Counted from the first letter of the stretch, positions 7,200 through 15,740 are shown. The stretch is DNA of 32,038 nt from Roseomonas aerilata DSM 19363 (GCF_000711725.1 NZ_JONP01000038.1:1-32038), one strand, 5' to 3'. Notes: generated by a model from the sequence alone, not told the origin. Numbers and translations are program-made.

Positions 7200-8477
7200 T
7201 CACTTGAAGTAGAGGCTGGGCAGCCAGAGCGAGACCCAGGGCACGTAGCTGACGATGAACAGCACGATGATGTTGCAGACGAGGAAGGGCACGATGGCCT
7301 TGCTGACGGAGCCGAGCGACACCTTGGCGATGTTGGCGGCGACAAAGAGGCAAACCCCCACGGGCGGGGTGGTCAGCCCGATCATCAGGTTCAGCACGGC
7401 GATAATGGCGAAGTGGATGGGATCGACGCCGACCGCCACCGCCACGGCGAGCAGCGGCGGGAAGAGGATGATCAGCGCCGCGATCGTCTCCATGAAGGTG
7501 CCGACGATCAGGAGGAGGATGTTGATCAGGAGGATGATGACGTATTTGTTGGTCGTCAGGGACAGCATCGCGGCGGCGATCGCCTGCGGGATCTGCTCGC
7601 TGGTCAGGATCCAGCCGAAGACGTTGGCGAAGCCCACTAGCAGGATCAGCGCGCCCGAGCCGATGGCGCTTTCCAGGAGAATCGCGGGGATCTGGCGGAT
7701 GCGGAAGCCCTTGTACACGAAGAGGCCGACGACGAGCGCGTAGATCGCCGCGACCACCGAGGCCTCGGTGGGCGTGAAGAGGCCGCCGACGATGCCGTAG
7801 AGAATGACGGCCGTCATCAGCAGGGCCCAGAAAGCGCCGCGCGAGGAGCGGATGATCTCGCGGAACCCGGCCCACTCGCCGCGCGGATAGGCGCGCCGCA
7901 CGGAGACGATATAGACCGTGACCATCATGGCGAGGCCGAGCAGGAGCCCGGGGATGGCGCCGGCAAGGAACATCTTGCCCACGGAAAGCCCGGACAGCGT
8001 GCCCACGATGATCATCGGCACGCTCGGCGGGATAATGGGCCCGACGGTGGAGGCCGCGGCGGTGACGGCCGCAGCGAAGGGCGCGTCGTAGCCGGCCCGG
8101 CGCATGGCCGGGATCATCACGGAGCCGATCGAGGCGGTCTCGGCCACCGCCGTGCCGGAGATGCCGGCGAAGATCATCGATCCCGTGACGTTGGCGAGCC
8201 CGAGCCCGCCGCGGATGTGGCCGACCAGCGAGTTGCCGAAGCGGACGATCTGGTCGGTGATCCCTCCGCCGTTCATCAGGTTGCCCGCCAGCACGAAGCC
8301 GGGGATGCAGAGGAGCACGAAGCTGTCCATGCCGGCATAGGCGTATTGCGCGACCACCGAGAGGTCGATCTCGGCCCCGATGAGGTAGACGGCGCTGGCG
8401 AGGCCGAGCGCGATGCCGACGGGGACGCCGAGGATCAGGCAGACGGCGAAGGTCAGGAACAGCAGGGTGACGAGCAT
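7200..8477 (-). CDS. dctM: TRAP transporter large permease (DctM)
   Basis: Large membrane subunit of a tripartite ATP-independent periplasmic transporter. It moves an organic or sugar acid inward using the Na+ or H+ gradient. The 425-aa protein is hydrophobic throughout (about 12 or 13 helices). Family segments include LGVPVGIALGLAS, GYDAPFAAAVTAAAS with IIPPSVPMI, and the C-terminal NLMIGLTTPPVGVCLFVA. Its ATG shares one base with the dctQ stop (TGATG), so the two membrane subunits are probably translationally coupled. The substrate is inferred from the uxu neighbours to be an aldonate or hexuronate. Confidence 0.93.
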   Translation of the reverse strand: MLVTLLFLTFAVCLILGVPVGIALGLASAVYLIGAEIDLSVVAQYAYAGMDSFVLLCIPGFVLAGNLMNGGGITDQIVRFGNSLVGHIRGGLGLANVTGSMIFAGISGTAVAETASIGSVMIPAMRRAGYDAPFAAAVTAAASTVGPIIPPSVPMIIVGTLSGLSVGKMFLAGAIPGLLLGLAMMVTVYIVSVRRAYPRGEWAGFREIIRSSRGAFWALLMTAVILYGIVGGLFTPTEASVVAAIYALVVGLFVYKGFRIRQIPAILLESAIGSGALILLVGFANVFGWILTSEQIPQAIAAAMLSLTTNKYVIILLINILLLIVGTFMETIAALIILFPPLLAVAVAVGVDPIHFAIIAVLNLMIGLTTPPVGVCLFVAANIAKVSLGSVSKAIVPFLVCNIIVLFIVSYVPWVSLWLPSLYFK

Positions 8478-8977
8478 CAGGTGAGCTCCCCGTGCGATGC
8501 GGGCGGCGTTTCCGCGAAGCCCAAGAGGCGGAACAGGGAGAAGAAGGCGAGCGCGGCCGGGATCAGCAGCATGACGGCGTAGACGGCGATCATCGGCAGG
8601 TCGAGGGAGCGGGCGCGCTCACCGACGCTGAAGGAGACGTAGTCGTAGGCGCCGGGGATGATGATCAGGCTGAAGGCCAGCACGATGACATCCACCACGC
8701 GCTCGATCCCGCGGCGGATGGCGGGCGGCAGGGGCGCGACGAACAGGTCCACGTTGACCATCTCGCCGCGCAGCAGGGCGAGGCCGCAGGAGAAGCCCAC
8801 GAGATAGACAAGGGCGAAGCGGGCGATCTCCTCGGTCCAGGAATAGGCTGGAAAGCCGGGGATGCGGCCCAGCACCTGGACCGTGACCACGCCGATCAGG
8901 AAGGCGAAGGCGACGAGCGTGCCCGCCCGGCACACCGCGCGGACGGCGGCCAGGATGGCGGCGAGGGCGAGGCGCAT
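8477..8977 (-). CDS. dctQ: TRAP transporter small permease (DctQ)
   Basis: Small membrane subunit that pairs with DctM. It has 166 aa and four predicted transmembrane helices. The typical DctQ pattern AYSWTEEIARFALVYLVG is followed by ALLRGEMVNVDLF, in which the conserved E-E-x-x-R and G-x-x-x-x-V-D elements are visible. The ATG at 8977 is preceded by GAGGAAAG. The gene is 58 bp downstream of the receptor gene dctP and overlaps dctM by one base. Confidence 0.9.
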   Translation of the reverse strand: MRLALAAILAAVRAVCRAGTLVAFAFLIGVVTVQVLGRIPGFPAYSWTEEIARFALVYLVGFSCGLALLRGEMVNVDLFVAPLPPAIRRGIERVVDVIVLAFSLIIIPGAYDYVSFSVGERARSLDLPMIAVYAVMLLIPAALAFFSLFRLLGFAETPPASHGELT

Positions 8978-9035
8978 GGGGTGTTCTTTCCTCCGGGCGG
9001 CAGGGCCCGCCGCGTTCCCGCGGCGGGCGATCCGC

Positions 9036-10025
9036 TCAGGCCGCGATGATCTGCTCGTAGACCGGGCGGATGTCGGCGTTCAGCGCGGCGATCACGGCGT
9101 CCTTGCCCTTGGCGGCGTAGGCGGCCTTGTCCACGTCCACGAACTTCATGCCCTTTGCCGTCAGCTCGTTGGCCAGGTTCCGCTCGTCCTCCAGGAACAG
9201 GCCGCGCTCGTAGTCCTGCGCAGCCTTGGCGGCCTCCATGACGGCGGCCTGCTGGCCGGCCGGGAGACGGCCGAGCTTGCGCGCGCCGCCGACGATGTAG
9301 ATCCAGCTCAGCACGTGCTCGGTGCGGTTGATGGTGGACTGCACCTCGCTGAAGCTGGCGGACTTGATCAGCGCTAGCGGGTTCTCCTGCGCGTCGATCG
9401 TGTGGTTCTGCAGCGAGGTGAAGACCTCGGAGAAGGCCATCGGCGTGGCCTTGGCGCCCAGTGCCTCCCAGAAGCGGACGAAGAGGGGCACGTTCGGCAC
9501 GCGGATCTTCAGGCCGTTCAGCTCGGCGGGCGTGGTGTAGGCGCGGTTGGCCGTGAGATAGCGCGGGCCGCGCGCGAAGTAACAGAGCGGCTTGAGCTGG
9601 GTCTTGCCAGCAATGTCCTCGGCGATGCGCTGGCCGATGGGGCCGCCCACCACCTTGTCCATGTGCGCGAGGTCGCGCACGGCGTAGGGGACGGCGAGAA
9701 GGGCAGCGGAGGGCGCCCAGTTCTGCAGGGATTCGCCAGTGATGGTGAAGTCCACGGTGCCGAGCTGGATGCCCTTGATCAGGTCGGTCTCCTTGCCGAG
9801 CTGCTCGTTCGGGAAGACGCGCACTTCGAGCGCGCCGTTCGTGCGGCGGGCCACCTCCTCGGCGAACTTCAGGCTGGCCTTGTGCCACGTGTTGTCCTCG
9901 TTGCCGAGATGGCCAAGCTTGAGCGTGGTGGCTGCGCGGGCGTTGAAGGCGGGCGCGACACCGAGCGCGAGGATGCCGGCCATGCCGCCGAGCGCCCGGC
10001 GGCGTGAGGTGTTGGTGATGCTCAT
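9036..10025 (-). CDS. dctP: TRAP transporter substrate-binding protein (DctP)
   Basis: Periplasmic receptor of the TRAP system, about 329 aa. The N-terminus (MSITNTSRRRALGGMAG) has an Arg-rich segment and a hydrophobic stretch ending in NARA, consistent with a Tat or Sec signal peptide. Family segments follow: VRVFPNEQLGKETDLIKG, LGTVDFTITG, GLKIRVPN and NHTIDAQENPL. The frame is open upstream to 10055, but AGGAGG lies just before the ATG at 10025, so I chose that start. It sits 26 bp after the dehydrogenase gene. The Arg in the IRVPN segment is the usual carboxylate-binding residue, which fits a sugar-acid ligand. Confidence 0.92.
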   Translation of the reverse strand: MSITNTSRRRALGGMAGILALGVAPAFNARAATTLKLGHLGNEDNTWHKASLKFAEEVARRTNGALEVRVFPNEQLGKETDLIKGIQLGTVDFTITGESLQNWAPSAALLAVPYAVRDLAHMDKVVGGPIGQRIAEDIAGKTQLKPLCYFARGPRYLTANRAYTTPAELNGLKIRVPNVPLFVRFWEALGAKATPMAFSEVFTSLQNHTIDAQENPLALIKSASFSEVQSTINRTEHVLSWIYIVGGARKLGRLPAGQQAAVMEAAKAAQDYERGLFLEDERNLANELTAKGMKFVDVDKAAYAAKGKDAVIAALNADIRPVYEQIIAA

Positions 10026-10051
10026 GGATGTTTCCTCCTGGATGGGTTGCG

Positions 10052-11071
10052 TCACGCGTCGAAGGCGAGATGGACCTTCACGGTGCTGCCGGGATCGCGC
10101 TCGATCAGCTCGAAGGCCTCGCGAGCATCGCTGGCGGCGAAGGTCTGGGTGATCATGGCGGCGGGCTGGAGCTTGCCGCTTTGCAGCCAGTCAACCACCT
10201 GGGGCAGCAGGCGGCAGTTCAGGCGCGAGCCGGCCAGGGTGAGTTCCTTCTTCACGATCTCCTGCTGGCTGACGTTGCAGGGGGCCGGCGAGAAGCCGAG
10301 GATGCCGATGCGGCCCGCGGGGCTCGCGATGCGGCAGGCTTCCTCCAGCAGGGCAGGCACGCCGGCCCCGTCGATGACCAGCGAGGGCCCGAGCCCGTCA
10401 TGCTCGGCGGCCACGGCCTCGGGCACGGAGCGGGCGCGGGAGTTAACGACCAGGTCGGCGCCGAAGCTGCGGGCGCGCTCCAGGCGCGCCTCGTCGAGGT
10501 CGGCCACGATGCAGCGGGCGCCGTGCAGCTTGGCCACCTGCAGCACGGTCAGGCCCACCGTGCCCGCACCGTAGATGAGCACGGAGTCCTCGGCGGTGAT
10601 GCCGGTGCGGGTCAGGACGTTGGCTGCGATGGAGAAGGGCTCCGCCAGGGCGGCGACCTCGATGGGGAGATTTTCGGGCAGCTTCACCGCATTGGCGGCG
10701 GGCACCGCGACATGGCTGCGGAACCCGCCGTCGCGGTGCACGCCGAAGACCTCGAGCTTGCCGCAGACATTCGATCGGACAGCGCGGCAGGCGTAGCACT
10801 GCCCGCAGGAGACCACGGGATCGACCACGACGCGGTCGCCCCCGGCGAGCCCCGTGACGGCGCTGCCCACCGCCTCGACGACACCGGCGAACTCATGGCC
10901 GATGATGCGGGGATAGCGCGCGAAGGGGTTGCTGCCGTGGTAGATGTGCAGGTCCGAGCCGCAGATGCCGGCGCGCTGTACGCGGACGAGCACCTCCTGC
11001 GGGCCGGGCGCTGCCGGTTGGTCGGCGAAGAGTTCCAGGACATGCGGCGTCGTGACGGCGATGGCGACCAT
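10052..11071 (-). CDS. Zn-dependent dehydrogenase, probable L-idonate/L-gulonate 5-dehydrogenase type
   Basis: Medium-chain NAD(P)-dependent dehydrogenase of 339 aa. It has catalytic zinc ligands (Cys in GICGSDLH; GHEFAG), the four-Cys structural zinc lobe CGQCYACRAVRSNVC, and the Rossmann motif GAGTVGL. It resembles the RspB/idonate 5-dehydrogenase branch of sugar-acid and polyol dehydrogenases. Placed between the regulator and the TRAP receptor, and with uxuB and uxuA downstream, it could oxidise an aldonate such as L-gulonate to D-fructuronate, which UxuB and UxuA would then process. That substrate is inference; threonine or sorbitol dehydrogenase-like activities are alternatives. GGAGG precedes the ATG at 11071. 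Confidence 0.8.
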   Translation of the reverse strand: MVAIAVTTPHVLELFADQPAAPGPQEVLVRVQRAGICGSDLHIYHGSNPFARYPRIIGHEFAGVVEAVGSAVTGLAGGDRVVVDPVVSCGQCYACRAVRSNVCGKLEVFGVHRDGGFRSHVAVPAANAVKLPENLPIEVAALAEPFSIAANVLTRTGITAEDSVLIYGAGTVGLTVLQVAKLHGARCIVADLDEARLERARSFGADLVVNSRARSVPEAVAAEHDGLGPSLVIDGAGVPALLEEACRIASPAGRIGILGFSPAPCNVSQQEIVKKELTLAGSRLNCRLLPQVVDWLQSGKLQPAAMITQTFAASDAREAFELIERDPGSTVKVHLAFDA

Positions 11072-11095
11072 GGGAGTTTGCCTCCGAGAAGCGCG

Positions 11096-11782
11096 TCAGC
11101 GCCGCGGGGTGAAGAAGTCGGGCTTGCTGTGGAGCAGTCGATCGATGGCGGTGAAGACGGTGCGAAGGTGCTCGCGCATCACCGCCTCCGCGCCGTCGGC
11201 ATCGCCGGCGAGGACGCACTCCACCAGGTGCTCGTGCTCGGCCAGGAGCATCTCCAGCCAGTCCTGGCCGGAGAAGGAGAGATAGCGGACGCGGTCGAGC
11301 TGGAGCTTGACGTCCTGGATGACACTCCAGACGGCGGGGCGGCCTGCCATGCGGGTCAGCTCGCAGTGCAGGCTTTCGTCGGAGCGGAAGAAGGCCACTT
11401 CGTCACGTGCCACGACGGCACGGCGCTGGGTCTCTATCGTTTCGGCCAGGCGACAGCGGTCATCTGGGTTTCTTGTTTCTGCGGCCATGCGGACCGTGCG
11501 GCATTCCAGCGTCTCGCGGACGAACTGACCGTCACGGACGGCGGAGAGGCGGATGGGGGCGACGAAGGTGCCGATCTGCGGACGGATCTCGAGCAGGCCC
11601 TCATCGGCCAGGCGGCGGAAGACTTCGCGTACCGGGGTGCGGCTGACGTTCAACTGCTCGGCTACCGGCGCCTCGGAGATCGCCATGCCGGGCGGCATGG
11701 CGCCTTGCAGGATCTGCTGGCGCAGGGCGGCGTAAAGCTCTCGGGTGATGGGCTCTCGCCGTTCGAGGGCAAGTTCAAGCAC
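11096..11782 (-). CDS. GntR-family (FCD) transcriptional regulator of the uxu/TRAP operon
   Basis: A 228-aa repressor-type regulator. The N-terminal winged helix-turn-helix (about 10-75) includes the GntR signature SEAPVAEQLNVSRTPVREV. The C-terminal FCD ligand domain has the metal-binding pattern of Asp/His residues (DESLHCEL, EHEHLVE, MREHLRTV). The start is a GTG at 11782 with GAGGAGG upstream. It is the first gene of the operon and lies 24 bp before the dehydrogenase. UxuR-type regulators of this family answer to fructuronate or similar acids, which fits the operon. A palindromic site just upstream suggests that it controls its own operon. Confidence 0.88.
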   Translation of the reverse strand: MLELALERREPITRELYAALRQQILQGAMPPGMAISEAPVAEQLNVSRTPVREVFRRLADEGLLEIRPQIGTFVAPIRLSAVRDGQFVRETLECRTVRMAAETRNPDDRCRLAETIETQRRAVVARDEVAFFRSDESLHCELTRMAGRPAVWSVIQDVKLQLDRVRYLSFSGQDWLEMLLAEHEHLVECVLAGDADGAEAVMREHLRTVFTAIDRLLHSKPDFFTPRR

Positions 11783-11802
11783 AGGGAGGCGTCCTCCTCA
11801 GC

Positions 11803-11812
11803 TAGCATACTA
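11803..11812. promoter_or_regulatory. Candidate GntR/FCD operator
   Basis: TAGCATACTA on the plus strand (TAGTATGCTA on the minus strand) lies 21 bp upstream of the regulator GTG, within the longer imperfect palindrome CTAGCATACTAG (11802-11813). It matches the TNGTATACNA pattern typical of FadR/FCD operators at all but one fixed position. Its place between the divergent regulator and DUF2270 genes fits autorepression of the uxu/TRAP operon. Confidence 0.5.
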
Positions 11813-11969
11813 GTAGACAACCAGCCGTGTCGGAGTCAAACTCGCAGTGCCAAGAGCATCCGGTACAGCAGCTATGACCGGCCGCGCCGGAACGCCGTTG
11901 CGCAGGCCGCTCCTACTCGGCCAGGCTGCTCCTCGCTACCCTCCTCGCGGCAACCCTGGGGAGACAGTG

Positions 11970-12695
11970 ATGGACAGTGTGCAGGGAACGCAGGGAAACG
12001 ACGCGGGACCCGGGCGCCGCGCCAACCCGCCACTTCCATCGGCGCCCGGGGAACTTGTCACCGTCGTTGCCCACTTCCACCGGGCCGAGATCGCGCGAAT
12101 GGCAGGGTGGAGGTCGCGGATCGACCTGACCACAAACTGGGCCATCACAGTTGTAGCGGGCATGCTCTCCGTCTCGCTCTCGACGCCGAACGCGCATCAC
12201 GGCGTGCTCCTTTTCGCCATGGTGCTTGTCCTGCTGCTGCTCTCCATCGAGGCGCGGCGCTACCGCTTCTTCGATGTCTATAGAACCCGGGTGCGGCGGC
12301 TTGAGCGGAATTACTATGCGCAGGTCTTCGCGCCACAACCAAATGCGGAGGACGAGTGGGCGAGGCAGATTGGGGAGGATCTCCGCGAGCCACGCTTCCT
12401 GATCTCGCGAAGGACGGCGATGTCGCGCAGGCTCCGCCGAAACTACTTTCCGATGTTCCTCGTCTTGCTGGCCGCCTGGATCCTAAAGATCTCCTCCTCC
12501 TGGCTGCTACAGGACGCTGCGCCGGTGGACCCGGCCAGACCCGTACCAGGCTTCATCCAGAACCTGGCGCTCGGGCCAATCCCCGGCTGGGCCGTGCTTG
12601 CCGCAGTAGCGGCCTTCTACCTGTGGCTCACCCACGAGACCTTCCGGAGCGGCAGGAAGTCCGGCGAACTGCTGCATGGGGACGTGCATGTCTGA
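11970..12695 (+). CDS. DUF2270 membrane protein
   Basis: A 241-aa protein of the DUF2270 family, function unknown. It has a soluble N-terminus, then LVTVVAHFHRAEIARM, two close membrane helices around WAITVVAGMLSVSLST and VLLFAMVLVLLLLSIEARRYRFFDVYR, a basic cytoplasmic loop with RRLERNYYAQ and RRLRRNYFPMF, and two more helices before the C-terminus. The frame is open from 11847, but the ATG at 11970 has GGGGAGA upstream and begins where family similarity starts. It is transcribed divergently from the GntR gene and stands alone. Confidence 0.8.
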   Translation: MDSVQGTQGNDAGPGRRANPPLPSAPGELVTVVAHFHRAEIARMAGWRSRIDLTTNWAITVVAGMLSVSLSTPNAHHGVLLFAMVLVLLLLSIEARRYRFFDVYRTRVRRLERNYYAQVFAPQPNAEDEWARQIGEDLREPRFLISRRTAMSRRLRRNYFPMFLVLLAAWILKISSSWLLQDAAPVDPARPVPGFIQNLALGPIPGWAVLAAVAAFYLWLTHETFRSGRKSGELLHGDVHV

Positions 12696-12868
12696 CCCTG
12701 GGCGTTCGTGATGCAGGCCCGCGCGCCCGCGGCAGTTCCACCACATAGCTGCGGGTTGCGGGCACCAAGGACTGTCCGCCAGTTCACATAGTTGATTGCG
12801 TGGAAAGTACCCGCCGTGTCTGAGAGGTCGCGCCAAGGTTACCGCTATCCATTCGGGGGGCAACGGCC

Positions 12869-13864
12869 ATGCAGAAGACCACAAGACGCCAGGCGCTACA
12901 GGGCGCAGCCTTGCTCCCCGTTGTTGGCAGCCTCACTTCAAGGCGTGCGAGCGCACAAGGTGCTGCCTGGCCCTCACGCCCGGTGCGCATCATTGTGCCT
13001 TTCCCTGCCGGCGGCACCACCGACCTGCTCGCCCGGATCCTCGCAGAGCAGCTGCGGCAGCGCCTTGGAACCCCTTTCGTGGTCGAGAACCGCGGTGGCG
13101 CTGGCGGGAGCATCGGTTCCGACGCCGTCGCCAAAGCCGATCCAGATGGCTACACGTTGCTGATGGCGACCATCGGCACCGCCTCCATCAACTACGAGCT
13201 CTACAAGGACAGCATTACCTACAAGCCCGAGGATCTCGCGGCGGTCTCCAACGTTTCAAACGTCCCGAATGTCCTGGCCGTGCCTACCAACTCTCCCTCA
13301 CGCACGCTGCAGGACTTTGTCGCGCGGGCGAAAAGCACCTCGGGCGGCCTCACCTACGGCAGCTCCGGCAACGGCTCCAGCCTCCATCTGACAGGTGAAC
13401 TTCTGAAGGCCGCAGCAGGTATCGACCTGATCCACGTACCCTATCGCGGCTCAGGCCCGATGTTGACGGACGCGATCGCCGGTCGCGTGGACCTGGCAAT
13501 CGACAATCTGCCCTCCTCCATAGGCCATATCGAGGGCGGGCGGCTGCGGGCGCTCGCGGTGACCAGCCCGCGGCGCAGCCCATCGCTCCCAGATGTGCCC
13601 ACAGTGCGCGAAGTCGGACTTCCCGGCGTCGAGAAGGTGGCTTGGTTCGGCATCCAGGCACCCGCGCGCACCCCACCAGCCATCATCGACCGGCTCGCCA
13701 CCGAGATCCACGCCGCGGTTACCGACGCTGGCACGCGAGGTAAGATTGCGGAACTGGGAGGCGAGGCGGTCGGCGACAGGCCCGAGGAGTTCAAGAGCCT
13801 TATCGACGCCGAGATCACGCGCTGGGCTGAAGTGATCCGACGCGCCAACGTCCGTGCGGACTGA
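12869..13864 (+). CDS. TctC/Bug-type periplasmic solute-binding protein
   Basis: Tripartite tricarboxylate transporter receptor of 331 aa. The N-terminus (TTRRQALQGAALLPVVG, then RRASAQG) is an Arg-rich, Tat-like signal peptide. Typical segments are RIIVPFPAGGTTDLLAR, VVENRGGAGGSIG, DGYTLLMAT, HVPYRGSGPMLTD, GRVDLAIDNLPS and LPDVPTVREVGLPG. No TctA or TctB genes are nearby, so it is an orphan receptor, as is common in this group. It opens a three-gene operon with an SDR and a 3-hydroxyacyl-CoA dehydrogenase-like enzyme, so it probably binds a hydroxylated organic acid. The upstream 173 bp show no clear promoter, and the SD is weak. Confidence 0.9.
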   Translation: MQKTTRRQALQGAALLPVVGSLTSRRASAQGAAWPSRPVRIIVPFPAGGTTDLLARILAEQLRQRLGTPFVVENRGGAGGSIGSDAVAKADPDGYTLLMATIGTASINYELYKDSITYKPEDLAAVSNVSNVPNVLAVPTNSPSRTLQDFVARAKSTSGGLTYGSSGNGSSLHLTGELLKAAAGIDLIHVPYRGSGPMLTDAIAGRVDLAIDNLPSSIGHIEGGRLRALAVTSPRRSPSLPDVPTVREVGLPGVEKVAWFGIQAPARTPPAIIDRLATEIHAAVTDAGTRGKIAELGGEAVGDRPEEFKSLIDAEITRWAEVIRRANVRAD

Positions 13865-13871
13865 GGTGGTG

Positions 13872-14576
13872 ATGGAACGAGTTCTGATTACCGGTGGTGC
13901 CTCCGGGATCGGGCACGCGGTGGCCGAGCGCTGCCGCGCCGACGGCTACGAACCGGTGGTGATTGATCGTGAGGGCAAGGCGCAAGGTATCATCCGCGCC
14001 GACCTGTCCTCCGCGGACGAGACCGCGCACGCGTTGGAGACAGCGCTGCGCGACGGCCCCATCACCCGCTTGGTGAATAACGTCGGCATTGTGCGGCCGG
14101 GAGCGCTGGACGAGCAGACGATCGCCGACTTCGAGATCGCCGCTTCCCTCAACCTGCGCTGCGCTATGCAATGCACCCAGGCACTATTGCCGGGAATGAA
14201 GGCGGCACGCTTCGGGAGAGTGGTGAACATGGCTTCACGGGCCGCGCTCGGGAAGGAGTTGCGCACCGTCTATGCCGCGACCAAAGCTGGTCTGATTGGG
14301 ATGGCAAAAGTGTGGGCACTGGAACTGGGCGAGCACGGCATCACCGCTAATGCGGTTGGCCCCGGACCAATCAGGACGGAGCTTTTCGACCAGGCGAATC
14401 CTCCGGACAGTGAGCGCACCCACGCGATCATCAGGGCTATTCCTGTGCGGCGGGTAGGCACCCCGGAGGACGTCGCAAATGCCGTGTCGTTCCTGCTGGA
14501 CGCCCGGAGCGGCTTCGTCACCGGACAGGCGCTCTATGTCTGTGGCGGCATGACTGTGGGCGCCGCAAGCGCATGA
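13872..14576 (+). CDS. SDR-family oxidoreductase
   Basis: Classical short-chain dehydrogenase/reductase of 234 aa. It has the TGGASGIG cofactor motif (7-14), NNVG (69-72), Ser122 in NMAS, and the catalytic pair Tyr134/Lys138 in YAATKAG. The PGPIRTELF segment and the C-terminal GQALYVCGG are also family-typical. I chose the ATG at 13872, which has GAGGTGG close upstream and lies seven bases after the tctC stop. The stop overlaps the next start (ATGA), so the three genes are tightly coupled. The substrate is not evident. Oxidation of a hydroxyl group on the acid bound by the TctC receptor is a reasonable guess. Confidence 0.9.
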   Translation: MERVLITGGASGIGHAVAERCRADGYEPVVIDREGKAQGIIRADLSSADETAHALETALRDGPITRLVNNVGIVRPGALDEQTIADFEIAASLNLRCAMQCTQALLPGMKAARFGRVVNMASRAALGKELRTVYAATKAGLIGMAKVWALELGEHGITANAVGPGPIRTELFDQANPPDSERTHAIIRAIPVRRVGTPEDVANAVSFLLDARSGFVTGQALYVCGGMTVGAASA

Positions 14577-15517
14577 AGCAGCCACAACCAAGCTCTCCCG
14601 TTGCTGTCGTCGGGGCCGGCAGCATTGGCGTGGCCTTTGCCCTGGTCTTTGCGCGCGCAAACGTGCCGGTGCGCATATGGGATCCGGCGGCCAGTCGGAG
14701 GTCAGCTGTGCTTCCCGAACTCGAGGCGCGGCTCGGAGACTTGGCCAGCTACGATCTGTTGGCCGAAGCGGCCGGTACTATCCTTGAGCGTGTTACCGTT
14801 TGCGACGAGCTGGTAACCGCCGTTGCAGGTGCGCAGTACGTGCAGGAATGCGCGCCGGAACGGGTAGAGCTTAAACAGGAGCTCTTCGCTGAGCTCGACA
14901 GGTTGGCGCCGCCCCAGGCCGTGCTGGCTAGTTCCTCCTCTTTCCTCCTAGCCTCATCCTTTGCGGCGGATCTGCCGGGGCGAGGGCGATGCCTTGTCGC
15001 TCATCCCGGCAATCCACCCTACCTGATCCCAGTGATCGAACTCGTCCCAGCGCCCTTTACCGAGGGCGTTGCCACGCAGAGGGCCGAGGCGCTTCTTGCT
15101 CTGGTAGGCCTCTCACCGGTGCATGTCCGACGGGAAGTGGAGGGCTTCATCTTCAATCGGCTCCAGGGTGCGTTGTTGCGGGAGGCCTACTGCCTGGTTC
15201 GCGACGGTGTTGCCTCGGTCAAGGATGTGGACCGCGTGGTGCGCGATGGGCTGGGACGTCGATGGGCGCATATCGGTCCTTTCGAGACGGCCGACCTTAA
15301 TACGCGGGGTGGCATCGCCGCCCACGCGGAAAGAATGGGCCCTTCCTATGCCCGCATGGGGGCCGAGCGCGGCCAGGACGATGCATGGACCCCGGATCTG
15401 GTAGCTCAGGTCGAACGCGAGCGCCGGGCCATCCTCCCAGCAGAGGAATGGGAGGCGCGCGTGGCATGGCGTGACCGCCAACTCATGGCTGCCCTCAAGG
15501 CGCGCCAGGGAGCATGA
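14573..15517 (+). CDS. 3-hydroxyacyl-CoA dehydrogenase-family enzyme, lambda-crystallin/L-gulonate 3-dehydrogenase type
   Basis: A 314-aa NAD-dependent enzyme with Rossmann motif VVGAGSIG (12-19), an SSSS stretch near 120-123 and the catalytic HPGNPPYLIPVIELVP segment (144-159). The C-terminal domain reads REVEGFIFNRLQGALLREA. The HP-x-NPP-x(3)-P-x-x-E-x-VP pattern and IGPFETADLN are typical of the lambda-crystallin/L-gulonate 3-dehydrogenase and carnitine dehydrogenase-like branch rather than fatty-acid beta-oxidation enzymes. It overlaps the SDR stop by four bases. Given the hexuronate operon upstream, a sugar-acid substrate is possible but unproven. Nothing recognisable lies in the 220 bp between this gene and nhaP. 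Confidence 0.85.
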   Translation: MKQPQPSSPVAVVGAGSIGVAFALVFARANVPVRIWDPAASRRSAVLPELEARLGDLASYDLLAEAAGTILERVTVCDELVTAVAGAQYVQECAPERVELKQELFAELDRLAPPQAVLASSSSFLLASSFAADLPGRGRCLVAHPGNPPYLIPVIELVPAPFTEGVATQRAEALLALVGLSPVHVRREVEGFIFNRLQGALLREAYCLVRDGVASVKDVDRVVRDGLGRRWAHIGPFETADLNTRGGIAAHAERMGPSYARMGAERGQDDAWTPDLVAQVERERRAILPAEEWEARVAWRDRQLMAALKARQGA

Positions 15518-15740
15518 ACCGCCATGACATGCGTGCCCGAGACCATTCAGAATGGGTTCCGTGAGCACTTGCACTAAACCTGCTGGACTGAGGCGGACGA
15601 CGGCAGCGCTTGCGCGGCCTCAAGGATGGCAGCGCCGCGTTGCCACGGAGGGGGCGAATTCGGGCGCGAAGTGCCCCTCGATTTTCGTCTGACGCGCTGT
15701 TGCCATCACTCACTCGTTCTATGTCTGCGTCGTCGGCAGG

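Noticed and set aside
4459-7212. Very long plus-strand ORF (917 codons) across uxuA and uxuB
   Set aside because: It is the antisense shadow of two well-recognised minus-strand genes in GC-rich DNA. Its translation is Arg/Gly/His-rich with no domain.
10028-12283. Long plus-strand ORF (751 codons) opposite the dehydrogenase and GntR genes
   Set aside because: It is antisense to two recognisable genes and spans the intergenic operator. The composition is not protein-like, so it is a shadow.
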